Assembly: GCA_027625915.1 (NCBI GenBank)
Contig: JANTQA010000032.1
Location: 15,330,001-15,394,000 of the forward strand
Length of the DNA: 64,000 nt
DNA from: Anaeramoeba flamelloides
Taxonomy: Eukaryota; Metamonada; Anaeramoebidae
Reading direction: 5' to 3'
This document shows, piece after piece, positions 46,960-58,872 of this stretch (positions within the stretch are counted from its first letter, which is position 1; every line of letters begins with the position of its first letter). The translations under genes were made by a program, and so were the position numbers. The notes beneath the pieces were generated by a model. It saw only the letters and a list, made by a program, of their open reading frames with translations, did no database searches and had not been told where the DNA came from.

Positions 46960-47290
46960 TTTGAAAATTAAGCACTCTATAGCACTCTACAACACTTGAT
47001 AAAACTCGGCAGCATCCTTAAACACTTACCTAATTTCTAAATTTTTGTTTAGAAATTTCAGTAAAGAATCATAATTTTTTTTTTATAATTGATCAATGAA
47101 AAGATAAATAGTGAGGTCTTTATTTAGAATAATACCAAAGATATTATTCTGATTATTTTTGTTTATTTGTATTAATTCTTAAATCCAAATATTTCAATTT
47201 TTTTCATAGAAAAGATGGACAGTCCCAATAAAACTATCAATATCTCCAATAATTTCGAAATTAGTATGTTTTTTATAAAACAAACCATTT
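46960..47290. repeat. Dispersed repeat (pairs with 14866-15160)
   Basis: CACTCTATAGCACTCTACAA at the left, then AGATAAATAGTGAGG and CCAATAATTTCGAAATTAGT in the order seen at 14866-15160. An ATG frame at 47214 (MDSPNKTINISNNFEISM) corresponds to the 15059 frame but is shifted by an indel. Confidence 0.45.
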
Positions 47291-47850
47291 TCCAGTCAAA
47301 GGTGACGAGATTTGGTGAGTTAATTACACATGTTTAAAGGGGTTTGAATGGATATTCGAAGAAAAAATTTATTTTGGAAATTTCAAAAATGAAATATTTT
47401 TTTTATTTTTATTTGCATTTTACTTTTTTTTTCAATTTTTATTTTCAATTTTTTTTCTCAATTTTTTTTTTCGATTTTTTTTTGACACGTAATTCTATTA
47501 TAAATTTTTTTTTTTTATTACAAGATCTAAAGTCACTTGTTAAAAATGTGCTATTCTATTACTGAAAGTGTAAAAATGATTTTAGAAAAATGATCTTAAT
47601 TTCTATTGGAATTTTCTTTGGATCTTCAATTCAAGATCAAAATGAGCATTGTTTTTTTTCTCAAAAGCGAAGATAAGAATTTTGGTTTTGAAAGTTTTTT
47701 AAGAAAATATATTGATTAATTAGTTTTACTTCAGACAGATATAAACTATTCACTAATGTATATTATTCTAATTATTTCTTATTTATTCTTCAAAGGTCAA
47801 TTATCAAAAATAATTGGTATTTGAAAAAAATATTGGGACCCTGTTACTGA
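47291..47850. repeat. Repeat family C, inverted copy
   Basis: Reverse complement of parts of 32340-33430: TGGATATTCGAAGAAAAAA at 47350 and CAAAGGTCAATTATC at 47793. It is shorter than copy 1, consistent with internal deletion. Confidence 0.5.
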
Positions 47851-48229
47851 AACGAAGTTTACTAATTAATTGGCTTTGAAAATCTATTGAAATAACTTTT
47901 TTTTTTATTATGATATTTTTTTTTTTACTTTTTTACTTTAGCAGAAAATTATTTTTTAAAAATTTCTTAAAAGACTTATCAAGTGTATTTGTATATGAAA
48001 ATTTATGTAAGAAGATAGATTGTTTTCAACTCGTCATCTTCATGTGAAAATGGTCACTCAAAATATTTTGAAAGGTTATTATTATTTATGAAGAAATGTA
48101 AATTGCACTCTATATACCTCTTATACTTGAATCTCCTTTCATAAATTAAAGTATAAAATCATAGATTTTACGATTATTAATAAACAAAAAAAAAATTCAA
48201 ACTCAAAAAGTTTAAAATTATTTCATGAA
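47851..48229. other. Intergenic AT-rich DNA
   Basis: Nothing gene-like seen. Confidence 0.35.
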
Positions 48230-48790
48230 AGTTTTATTCTTTTAATTTATTTCGAAATATTAACCAAAACCCCAATTCAAAAATTTTAAACACACCAAAA
48301 TCCAATCTTTGAAAAAAAATCTTAATTCATCGATTCTAGAAGAAATATCAAATTATAACCATTTACTAATTGAAATACTAACACTTGTTTATCAATTTCA
48401 ATACTCACAAAACAAAAAAAAAATAATTATCAAAACTAATAAATTATCGTGTGTGTTAAAAATTTTGGAGAGAGCAAAACTAAAAAATACATTGGTAAAT
48501 TTGTTTAAATTCTATTAGGAATATTGATCGATCAAATGGTTAGATACCATTGACTAATTTTAATGGGGTTCTTCTATTTTGAACAACTCAAACTTTAACA
48601 TAATATCAATCGTTGAAAAAAATTATTGATCTATCGAAACAAGTTACTTAATTGAAAAAAGGAAATGAAAACAAAAAACTAAAAGATGAAAAAACTATTT
48701 TCAGATTTTACAAAAATCAAAATTATTTCCAATTTGAATGAAATTGTATTATTTTGATTGTTTGGACGGTTTTAACTGTGGGAAAATTTG
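48230..48790. repeat. Dispersed repeat family A, inverted copy
   Basis: Reverse complement of 7690-8185 and of the core of 1050-1450: ATTGATCGATCAAATGG, GAACAACTCAAACTTTAACA, and the hallmark AATACTCACAAAACAAAAA. A weaker copy with the same AATACTCACAAAACAATAAA lies at 63460-63740. Confidence 0.5.
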
Positions 48791-48978
48791 TGAATTTTAG
48801 TTTATTATTTTTAAAGAAAGGAAACACCCAAAAAAAAATCAATTTTAAAATTTTTGATTGTCCAAAAAAAAAAATTCAAAAGTGAGATTTTTCATTTCAA
48901 ATTTAGTCAAAACCTATTTTTTAAATTTCTAACAGTATTTTTATGATTAAGATTTTTCGGATCACTGGAAATATTAAT

Positions 48979-49664
48979 TTAAGGGTCTAGTCATTTACCG
49001 TGAAAAGGCACCATACTCAAGGAGTGATCTGAAGACCAAAAAGGGTATTGTGAAATAGGCCTTCTTTTGGTTGACAAAATTCAAATAACAAATTAAAAAT
49101 TTCATTGGATCAGCCATGAAAATAATTCAACGAAGAAAAATACTTCTCAATATCAAAAAATCAAAATTTAAAAAAAAAAAATTCATCTTTTCTCATTTTC
49201 TATTTCCAAATGGTTAAATTTCTTCAATTTATAACAAATTGCTTTCTTGAAATACCCAATCAATTTTATTCGATTTAGTCTGATTTATGGTTATTTTAAA
49301 ACCCTCTAAATTTGACCAAGTAAGGATTATGTAATATTCTTTCGATAAAAATAACTCATTTGAAAAAAGAAAAAAAAGAAAAAAAAAGTCACCAAGATCT
49401 CAAAAAGCGCCAAAGAGCGACACTTCAAAACTGACATAGTTGTTTTCAAAATTGTAATTCACGACCATTCTAATTGGAAATTGAGTGTCGCTCTTTGGCG
49501 CTTTTTTCTAAAAATGTCCACATTTTTAGTTGTTGATTTTTGGAGATCGATCGTACATCATAGGTTGGTTGGTTTTTGATTGGTGTTAGGTCCTCAATAA
49601 AATTACTAAAAAGTTTTTTTTCATTTCAGAATAAAAAATTTCACCGTAATGACTCTACCCTTAA
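48979..49664. mobile_element. TTAA-targeting MITE family T1, copy 2
   Basis: A 678-bp element (48983-49660) with TTAA on both sides and ends GGGTCTAGTCATTTACCGTG and CACCGTAATGACTCTACCC. Its internal hairpin AAAAGCGCCAAAGAGCGACA against GTCGCTCTTTGGCGCTTTT is almost perfect, better preserved than in copy 1. Confidence 0.75.
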
Positions 49665-49910
49665 ATGATAACTATCGAGACACGAAATTTATTTATTAAT
49701 TTTATTATTTAATCTTATTCCTCTTAAGATGAAATAATAAGAAAGAAATTTTGGAAATTAAATGATTGTTGTGAAACGGTTTTTGAAAAAGATCTGAGAA
49801 TAAGGATTTCGTAAAAAAACAAATCAAAATTTTAATATATTTTTTTTTTCTTATTCTACTATTATTTTTTATTATATTTATCTTGATTTATTAAATTAAA
49901 AATATAAAAG

Positions 49911-52081
49911 TCTCTTGCAAATGGGGTCTTATGTTCAGTTTTAGATCGTGATTGGTTTCTTGGCACGAAGAACATTTATCGGGTTTTGATGTATTCAGGT
50001 ACATCAATTTCTTACTCCTTTATGTTAGTCTATTGTTTGGTACAAGTATTAAATTCACAGCTTTGGACGGATATTTGCTGCAAAACAAAAAAAGATAGCT
50101 TTAAGCCAATTGTTTTTTCAAAATCACAAGTAAATATTAATTTTTCTTTTTTTTTTTAGAACATTTCAGCAATTTGTTAAAAAACTTATTTGTTTTATTT
50201 CTAAAGCATATTTTTATACACTTTTTTTTCACAGGGAATAAGATTTCTTTCTTCTTTGAAGAAAATAATTTTTTTAGAAATGATTAGAAATACTCTTGAC
50301 TTTTGAACATTTTAAAAATACAGAAAAAATGGAATAATTGAAATAAGAGTTTTTTAAGGAATCACTTTTTTTTCATATATTCAAATCGTTTAAAAGTACA
50401 AATTGACAATTGTTTTATGTATTAGAAATATTGTTGAAAATTATATTTCAAGTGCTCTATCCACTACCCTGGATTTTTTTCTTCCTTAAAACGTGACTTA
50501 CCCACTGAAAATGATATTGTTAAAACTACGCTTCTTTTGGCTGTAAAAATTCAAACCATCAAAAATAAATAAAAAAAAAAATAATAGGATCTCCATGACA
50601 AATCAAAATAACCAAAAAAAATCACTTTGGATATCATTCTCAATAAATTCAATTTAAAAAATAAAGTCATTTGAATGAATTTCAATTTCAAAAATTGTGG
50701 TTTTAAAAAAAAAAAAAATTGTTTCTTCTTTTATTTTTCCAAAGGGTTAAATTTCTTCAATTTAAAACAAATTGTTATCGTTTCAGTGTAAAACCAATTT
50801 AATTTGATTTAATCTGAATTTTTAGTTTTTAAAACCCTCTATATTTTATAAAGTAAGGATTTTGTAACATTCTTGAAATAAAAATAACTCATTTGAGAAT
50901 AGAAAAAAATGGAAAAAAAAAAATCTTCGAGATCTCAAAAAGTGCCAAATAGAGACACTTCGAAACTGACACAATTGCATTCAAAATTATAACTCACAAC
51001 AATTTAAATAGGAAATTGGGTGCGATTTTTTGGCTCTTTTTTCTAAAAATGCCCTCGTTTTTCATTTTCTATTTTTAGAAATTTATACACATACTAATTT
51101 GTTTTTATGTGGGTATTAGACTCCCGCTCTATTCAAAATTAATAAAATATTTTTTTTTCGGCATAATAACTAGACACTTTGGTATATCTATTTGTTGAAT
51201 TGTTTATTTTTTACAATGGAATTTGGAATATTTGAATTTTTAAATACAAAATAAAAATATGGGATCTGGTTTTCACTCGCAGGTTCTCTTTTTTGTTTTA
51301 AAACTTAAGAAAATTTGACTTGAATCTCGAAAAAATTAAACCGATCAGAATAAAACCAATAAATACAAATAAATTAAGATATGTATTTCTTAAATATTTA
51401 AATATGAATAAAAATCTTATTTTTCTATTTCAATGACAAATTTTAAACAAAATATTTTTTTTTTCCAAATTTATTACAAAACATATACAGATTCATTCTT
51501 CTTGAAAATTATCAAATTTTTTTAATAATCTCTAAACTAGCATTAAAATTGGTAGGGTAACTAATAGAATTAATCAATAATCATATTTTCCAAACACATT
51601 TTCAAAATTTTTGATATTTTCTAATTTCTTTTGTCAAAGAATCAATAACAAAAACAAAATAGCATTCACTTTAACTTTTTTTCTTTTTTGATTTATTAAT
51701 TATAAAAAATAATTTTATTTTTATTATCCGAATATGAAAAAAAAAAAAAATTAAAAAATAAAGATTTACTTATGTATTTTTAGTGGGATCGTTCTTGGGA
51801 TAATTTCTGGTATATTGTTTGGTACTTTTGATGTTGAAGACACTTCACAAAGTTATCATGAATTTAGAAAATTCCAATTATATATTATACCAATTGGGTT
51901 TGGAATTGGGTTTATCGTTGGGTTTTTAAACGAATACTTCCGTGAAAAGGTTTTCAAAGAAAGAATTTTGCTGCCAATAGATATTGACGAGAGTTATTTT
52001 GGTGATGAAATTAGTGCCATTGAAGAAGATAACCAAATTGATGATTTTTCAACTTATGATACAAAACTTCAAAATGATTAA
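49911..52081 (+). CDS. Small membrane protein gene, 5' end uncertain, MITE in intron
   Basis: The last exon is the firm part: open from about 51764 or 51784 to 52081, encoding GIVLGIISGILFGTFDVEDT, a linker, the second span LYIIPIGFGIGFIVGFLNEY, and an acidic tail. It has no ATG, so an upstream exon exists. A frame 49911-50129, open for 73 codons (contains LGTKNIYRVLMYSGTSISYS and FMLVYCLVQVLNSQLW), can be joined in phase 0 (donor GTAAAT at 50130, acceptor ATAAAG at 51763). The TTTTTAG acceptor at 51783 would need a different upstream exon. The 1.6-kb intron would hold the third T1 MITE. The minus strand of 49911-50060 is also open in part. No family recognised; two to three spans. Confidence 0.45.
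50486..51178. mobile_element. TTAA MITE family T1, diverged copy 3
   Basis: Same order of landmarks as copies 1 and 2 (GCTTCTTTTGGCTGTAAAAA, ATAAAAATAACTCATTTGAG, GAGATCTCAAAAAGTGCCAA, ATTGGGTGCGATTTTTTGGC), with many substitutions. The left TTAA is at 50486. The right end near 51178 (ATAACTAGACAC) has lost a clear TTAA. Much older than the other two copies. Confidence 0.65.
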
Positions 52082-54141
52082 TCTTAATATCTTGGAATAA
52101 ATATTTATTATTTTTAATTGATCCCATTCTTTTTTTTTTTTTTTTTCCTTTTTTCATTTATTGTTTTTTTTTTATTTTATTTTAATCTTTTTTATTTAAA
52201 AAACAATGATAAAAAAGTAACTTTAGTTTTAATTAATATTTTTTTAAAATATTTCTATTCATCAAAATCAAGTTAATTGTGGGTTTGTGTTTTTGTTAGT
52301 TTTTTTATTAATACTACATTTTTTTATGTACAAATTTTCAAAATTAATAATTTATTATATGTTGAAAATCGATAAAAAAGATAAAATTAAGATTTTTTTA
52401 AAAATCATAAAGAATGGAAAACCAAAAAATAATTATCTATTTCTTTGTTGATAGGGCGTACTTTTAATTAACATAAAAGAAAATTTTTGGGGTGTTCACT
52501 TTTAGATTTGAGAATTTGCCATTGAGTTAAGTAGTTATATTATACCAATTTTGAAAATTTTTAATTGTGAGAACACTTTCTGAAATATAAAATTGTAAGT
52601 TCCATGGGATATTGAAACTTTGAAAATATATAATCATAAGTTAATCTATTTGTGAAAAGAAATACAAAGCAAACAAGAGGTGAATCTAAAAAGTTTCAAT
52701 TTTTTCAACATTAATAATTCAATTCAAACTTTAATCAAAAATGAACTAATAGTAATATTTCTACTTGTTTATGATTGTTAGAGTGGAAATTGTGATGTAT
52801 CACGGAAATCTATTGACTGATTTATGATTTGATTTGATTTCTCATTTTCTTATAGAAAAAATGAGAGTATTTGTAATGAATGTTCAAATTTTTGCAGATA
52901 GTTTGATATTAGTAATAAAGAGTACAATAATCGGAAACGATTATCTGCTAAATAATAAACATTTACAATTATAACTGATTTTGGAATGAATCGAAATAAT
53001 GATAGAACTTAAATAATACCAATTATCTAAAATAAAATATTTTATAATCTTGAAAACTGTTTTTTACAATTCGATTACAATTTTAAAAAAATTATTATCA
53101 ATTTAAAGTTTGATTTTCAACTGAAAAAAAATAATAGATGAAGTTACAGATTTTTTTGTGGAAATTTCAAAGAGAAAAATCTTCTAAGACAAAAAATGGA
53201 AATAATTTGTTGAGAAAAAAGTGAATAAGAATATTATGATTTTTTTTATTTTTTTTTGTAAACACGTTTAACTTATTTTTGATGAATAAGTTATGCTTTC
53301 AATTGAAGCATATTCTTTTTGAGAAGAAAAAATAGATTATATATTAAAATTAAAAAAAGTTCAAATATAAAAAATTACTAGTTTAAGATGTTCAAAATAG
53401 CAAAATTTATTTTGGGTTCAAGTGGTTTCATCAAATATTTTCACATTCTCCCCAGCAATCAAAGAAAAACTTGTCAAATTGATAATACAAAGAAAAGCAC
53501 TTGTGCATTTATGTAATGATTAATTTATTTTATTAAATAGAAAAAAAAATCAATTTTTTTTTCTTTCAAGTATGTATTTTAAGTAGTTTTGATTAGATAA
53601 ATATTGTATGTTTTTTCTATAATTTTTTACACTGGAAAAACAGTCAAATTGATTTTCCTTACTTTAAAAAAATATTATTTCAATAATCAATTACTTATTT
53701 CAGAAAACGAAAAAAAGCTTCATTTAGATTTTTTTAAAAAAACAAGAAGAATTATCGACAAATTGTTTTACAATTAAGAGTTCTGTGAAATATTCGAAAT
53801 TATCGATTTTGACAATATTTTCAGTTTTTTTAAAATTTTATCAACATTCTGCTTAGTGGATTAAAGTTAGAGATAAATATAAAATATTTTGTAAGAATGT
53901 CTAAAAAATGGATTTTGTAAAAGGGGGGTCTTCAGAAAGAAATTTTTTTAACATATAATAATAGACTTTTATAAAAAGATAATTTTGTGAAAAAAGATAT
54001 TTTTAGTTGACAATATCTTAATTTATATAAATATTAATCTCAAAAAAAATACTTTATATTTTTTCAAAATTCCTGTTTTTGAGTTTTCTTGAGACCATTT
54101 GGTTCAATCGGTTTCTTTGGTTCCTTTGGTTTCTAGGGTTA
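52082..54141. other. Intergenic AT-rich DNA
   Basis: No supported gene or clear repeat. The first 100 bp after the 52081 stop are T-rich. Confidence 0.4.
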
Positions 54142-54360
54142 CTACTTTTTTTGTTGTTTAAGATATTTGTGGGTAAAAGGGATAAAAAAAATTATAAAAA
54201 TTGGTAGACTTGTTATTGATTCGGCCTGAATCCAAATGAACACAACTGGGCTTATGCAACAAAAGTAACTGAAGAGATTTGAAACAAACTGAAATGGATT
54301 GAATTGGACTTTCCATATAATTTGTCGGTTCGATACTTGGGTTTGGTGAATGTTGTGCAT
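54142..54360 (-). CDS. Small two-span membrane protein, 72 residues
   Basis: First in-frame ATG at 54360 (MHNIHQTQVSNRQIIWKVQF); the frame is open a further 10 codons upstream without ATG. Two hydrophobic segments: FVSNLFSYFCCISPVVFIWI and ITSLPIFIIFFIPF, then a basic tail ending KQQKK. The GC content is above its flanks and the residues are mixed, both typical of real genes here. Convergent context unclear. The next gene on the same strand ends upstream at 54932. No family recognised. A spliced upstream exon is possible. Confidence 0.45.
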   Translation of the reverse strand: MHNIHQTQVSNRQIIWKVQFNPFQFVSNLFSYFCCISPVVFIWIQAESITSLPIFIIFFIPFTHKYLKQQKK

Positions 54361-54931
54361 AGTAGGTAGCTCTGACTCGGATTTTGTCAAAAAAAAGATA
54401 GACTATAACTTGCTAAATAAAAAAAATAAATAAAAAGAAACATATATAGGAAATTGTCAAGCGAAAATTCAAGAATTAATTCCGTTCTATTAGAGAAACG
54501 ATATATAAACACAGTTTTTAAATTTATGACCATATTTACGTTGTTCTCTTGAAAAAACATCATAAAAACATATTAATTTTTTATTTTTTTTGAATTTGTA
54601 TCAATCTGTCGGTTGTATTTACAGACAAAACAATTTCTTACAATTCTGAAAAACATGAAATAAAAACCTCACTCAAAATTAATAATTAATAAAATATGAA
54701 ATAAAAAAATTCAAAGACTAGAATTTTATTGTAAGTGTACTTGGGAAAGGTTCTACCATTTAGATAAATATTGAATCTTAATGAAGCATTTCAAAAGGAT
54801 TCTTCACTTTACCAATTTAGGTTTTGGTTCTTTTGTTTTGTTTTATTTTATTTGATTTTATGGTAAGGATTAATTAAAAAATAAAAAGAAAAAGAAGTAG
54901 ATTTGGAGGAGAAAAAAAAAAATAACCAAAA

Positions 54932-55509
54932 TTATTTTGCTTTAGTAAGAGTTTCAAGTTTGTCACCAAAATAAGCATAGAGTCTCCAACCTGTGGTATA
55001 AAGTAAAGAAGCACAAGCAGCACCTGAGCCAACATAACCCATCCAGTTTTTTGTTGATTTAAGTAAGATCATTGGGAACAAAAATAAGATATATGATGCG
55101 TATTTGATCCAAATTTTTTCTTTTTGTAATTCTTCGATCTTGTCTTTTAATGGGCCCTCAACTTCGTCAAAATAAAAAAGGAATAGTGCACTACTAAAAA
55201 TGAAGATTGTTGTGTCCATGATGTAGCTAAGAACTGTGGAAAGAAGAAGAACTAAAAAGATTGCAAGTGTTGCTTTAACTTTGATTGGTGCTTTTCGAAC
55301 CAATGGTTTTGCCTAAAAGATAAGGTATTTATACAATTCAGTTTCAGATTCAAAGAAAACAAAAACAAGAAAAAATTAAAAAAAAATAATTAAAAAAAAA
55401 TTAATGAAAAAAAAAATTAAAGTAAAAAGATTACATTGAGGATCTGGATCTTTTGTAAATGTGGAATTAAATTTTTAATGTCGGTTTGTGCTTGTTTAAC
55501 GAATTGCAT
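54932..55509 (-). CDS. Two-exon membrane protein, 151 residues, unknown family
   Basis: Exon 1 55509-55435 (ATG; MQFVKQAQTDIKNLIPHLQK), a 122-nt intron (donor GTAATC, acceptor ATCTTTTAG), exon 2 55312-54932. Phase 0 junction, 25 plus 126 residues. Exon 2 on its own has no ATG near its start, so the splice is needed. Hydrophobic segments at about residues 35-68 (LAIFLVLLLSTVLSYIMDTT, then IFIFSSALFLFYF), 95-112 (YASYILFLFPMILL) and 118-135, with a charged loop between (EGPLKDKIEELQKEK). A hairpin-like pair followed by two spans recalls endomembrane-shaping or trafficking proteins, but no specific family can be named. Confidence 0.7.
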
Positions 55510-55575
55510 ATTACTAATTATTAAAAATTTAAAAAAAAAAACAAAAAAAAGGTAAGTTGTTTGACTTTGGTTTTC

Positions 55576-55576
<1 letters not shown>

Positions 55577-55616
<40 letters not shown>
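55577..55616. repeat. 40-nt poly-A run
   Basis: The longest homopolymer in the window, just upstream of the 55509 start. It may be polymorphic or an assembly weak point. Confidence 0.9.
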
Positions 55617-55620
<4 letters not shown>

Positions 55621-55894
55621 TTACGTATTATTTTGAAAAAATAAAATCTAAAAAAAATGATTTCCTTTCAAATGAAGGTGATGTTTTTTCCAAACACAAA
55701 CACCAATGTGTTTAATTCAATTTATTGGTTGGGGATTAAATCTGAAAAATAGTTGCAAAATTATAAATCTTCTTTTTTCACAAACCGATCGATAAAATAA
55801 ACAAACTCTTGTCGAGAAGTTTCTTTTTTTAAAATAGTTCAAGTATTACTTTTTTAATTGAATCAAAACAATTAGAAAGAGTTTTTTTTTACAG

Positions 55895-55980
55895 ATGATA
55901 AGAAAATTGTTAATGTTTTTGGTGCAGTTAAAAAACGGGGTAAAGAATTAAAGAAATATTTTGGTTCGTTTTTTCAATAA
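55895..55980 (+). CDS. Last exon of a divergent gene, unknown
   Basis: After a strong acceptor TTTTTTTACAG, a frame in phase 1 encodes (D)DKKIVNVFGAVKKRGKELKK then YFGSFFQ and TAA. Codon use is mixed and unlike the flanks. The 5' part is not resolved: a strong donor GTAAGTTG lies at 55551 and a 31-codon ATG frame at 55658 (MISFQMKVMFFPNTNTNVFN). It is basic and helical, with no family recognised. Confidence 0.4.
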
Positions 55981-56173
55981 GTTTAAAGCAATGATATCAT
56001 TAAAAATTAATCAACTTAAAATGAAAATAGTTCTCTAGTGTGAGGGTAACTTTGTGAAACATGAGCAATGTAATCTTTAAAAGGTTATTGAGAAGAAAAG
56101 ATTTAAATTTTGATAAATCATAGAAACTTTGAAGATTATGTTTTTGAGTTTTGTCAGAGCTGAAGTTCGCCCT

Positions 56174-56392
56174 TTAATGAATGATTTTAATACCTTTAAT
56201 AATCATTATTATTGAGGAGATAATAATGGTTTTCAAAAGTTTTCCAAATAAAATTTGGTTTAAAAACGAGTTCGTTGTGGTATCTTTTAAAAAGAGGTTT
56301 GAATTTTGATCAAATTTTTTACAAACTTTTTTTTTTCGTTTTCTTAAGCCATCACACTGGTAGAACTGTCCTTTGTTTTTCACTTTCGCTCA
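56174..56392 (-). CDS. Possible small gene, reading uncertain
   Basis: An ATG at 56392 starts MSESEKQRTVLP in one frame, which stops after 13 codons. A second frame, without ATG, is open for 69 codons (contains QFYQCDGLRKRKKKVCKKFD). A splice could link them, but no junction is convincing. A TTCAG acceptor at about 56160 opens a third frame. Low support. Confidence 0.2.
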
Positions 56393-57729
56393 TTTTGAAA
56401 ATTTAACAAATGATCAAAATATCAACCATCATAGGAAATAAAAGAAAAATCTCAATGGGGTGATCGAACATATAAACTAGAAAAAGTGTTCTTGAAATGC
56501 TAATTTTAAAAAAGAATTATAGAGATACTGAAAGATTAAATTGTAATTTTTTGAACAAAAAATGAGAAAAAGATTATTTTTTGAATTTTTTTAAAAATAT
56601 CATCTAACAAACGATGAATTTTTAAGAAATTTTTAAAACAAAATCAATTATTATTTTTGAATTATTTACATTAATTCAAGAAGTAACAAGAAAATCCGAT
56701 TTAAATCCCAACCAAGAATATTTGTATATTTACCTATCTTCAATTACCCAAGCCTGAAGAAAAAATCTCAAGTTAAAATTTTATAAAATTACAAAGTAGT
56801 AAACTTTGTTACAGTCAAAGTGGCCCACAGTTTTTTTTTAAATATCAAATATTTTTTATAATTGACCTTTGAAGATTAAATAAGAAATAATTAAAATAAT
56901 AAAAATCAAAGAAAAGTTTATAAACACATGAAATAAAACCAAGAAACCCAATATATTTTCTTAAAAGACTTGAAAAAAGAAAATTCTTAGGGTTAATTTG
57001 TGAATAAACAATAACCCCCGTGGAAAAAATGTGAAACACGGTTTTTCATTGGGAATTGTATTGAAAATGAAAAATTAGATCAATAAAAAAAAATCAAACA
57101 TAAATAAAGACAAAATAAATTATTCAGCACAATAACAGTTTTTTTAATAGTATCTTTTGGTTAGGGGTTTTCTTTGAATGAACAATTGTTAAAAATTTGT
57201 TCAAAAAATTGACTATTTTTGAGATCTCCAAAACTGTATGAACAATTTCGGTAAATCAAGTAGATTTAAATTGTATTTGTTTGGTTGATTGAAAATAATA
57301 AAATTGATTAGTATTTTAAGTTAATTGGTTTCTTCTAATAATTAATTTTACTGTTTGTTCTCAGTAATGCTCCCAATTTATTACCATGTTTCACTTTTTT
57401 TCACAAACCTAAAATTTATTATGATATTCAATTGAAGATCTTCAGAATATTTTAATATAAATTAATTTAATTTTTCTATAATATTTACACTTTAAAATTA
57501 TATTAGAATGGCATTTTTTGGCCCTGTAACTTATGATATTTCAATAAAAAAAGGAAAATTCTAAATGAATAAGAATTCAAAAACACAAGCAAGAAAATAT
57601 GAAAATATAACAAGTACAAGAATAACATTACTTTCATTTTCATTCAATCATTTGTAATAAACTATGTTGATAAAATATCATCAACATTCTAGAACTTAAA
57701 ATTCTTGGAAATATTAGATATAGATATTA
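56393..57729. other. Intergenic DNA with repeat family C copy
   Basis: 56820-57010 matches 32340-32500 (CAAAGTGG, ATATCAAATATT, TGACCTTTGAAGATTAAATA). No gene. Confidence 0.4.
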
Positions 57730-57931
57730 AAGCAAGTCCAACTTTTAAGGTCCATACTTTGAATGGATATGAATGCAGAAAAAAAAAAATCAAATTAAAG
57801 GTCAAAATTCAAATTCTAGGTAAATAAAAAGAGGTTAAAAAAATTCTAAAAAATGTATCTTAATTTGAGATTTTTTTATTTGTCATAAATTTAGTTTAAA
57901 ATTTATATCTTAAAAGTGGAATGGGTTGTAT
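57730..57931. mobile_element. Tc1/mariner-like MITE, diverged copy
   Basis: Ends CAAGTCCAACTTTTAAGG and CTTAAAAGTGGAATGGGTTG with internal AATTTGAGATTTTTT, as in 17735-17931. Many substitutions; old. Confidence 0.5.
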
Positions 57932-58750
57932 TGATATCTGTGCCACTTTTTAAAAATACCCCAAACTGAGAAAAAAGGGTGTTATTTATCATGTGTAAAA
58001 ATTTTAATTGAATGCAAAGGATTTTAGTAAATTCAACTTGAGAAGTATACTTGAATAATCAATAACTAATAGTTTTGAAAATACTCTATTCATCTAATAA
58101 AAAGGAAATAACAAAAAAAAACACTATTTATTAATATACCGAGTTCTACAATTTTCAGTGTTCAAAAAAATAGAACTATTATCTCTAATTTTAATGGCTT
58201 GTTTTAATTTAGGAAAATACAATCGAAGTAACCAGCTTTTCAAGGATAAAAACATATTAAGTATAATCTATTCTTTTAAAACCTGGAAAAAACTAAGGAT
58301 ATATTTCCAGAATTTTCAAGAAAAGAGACAAAATTCAAGTTTTACAACATTTTTTTATATTAAAAAAAAAACATAACGAAAGTGTCCTTAGTGGGATGTA
58401 TAACATAAAAAGACAAAATATTGGATAAATCTTTAAATATTTTAGATATTGTTTATTTTTGTATTTTTCTATGTATAATTAAAGATATTTATTTCTTAAA
58501 CTCAATCTAATTATGAAGAAAAATTCAAAACATAAAATTCAAAATTACTTTTAAAAATAATTTTAATTTTTTGCCTAATCCTGCCTACTTTAAAAAGTAA
58601 TCTTTCTTTTTTGGGATTTAAAAAGAGATTATTCCTTAAAAATAAATTCATTCTGGAATTGAATTAATTAGTTTATTTTAAATTCAAATGAACATTAGGT
58701 AAATAAAATATTTAACTATCTAAACAAATAGTTTAATAAACTTTTTATTT

Positions 58751-58753
<3 letters not shown>
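57932..58753. other. Intergenic AT-rich DNA
   Basis: No supported gene. A 72-codon frame near 58158 lacks other evidence. Confidence 0.35.
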
Positions 58754-58783
<30 letters not shown>

Positions 58784-58786
<3 letters not shown>

Positions 58787-58872
58787 AGGTATGACGTTTT
58801 TTCGATATCATAAAACGCGTTGGCGCACGCGTGAGCGACGCGTATAATTCGTTTCTCTGATATGATATACCT
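58784..58872. promoter_or_regulatory. GC-rich palindromic island with three ACGCGT sites
   Basis: ACGCGT occurs at 58815, 58827 and 58838, spaced 12 and 11 bp, about one helical turn apart, with GTTGGCGC between the first two. The flanks form an imperfect inverted repeat (AGGTATGACGTTTTTTCGAT against ATGATATACCT), and a TA run of about 30 bp lies to the left. ACGCGT is the yeast MCB motif bound by MBF and TTTSGCGC the E2F motif. No gene start is seen within 1 kb, so a regulatory role is only a suggestion. Confidence 0.35.
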
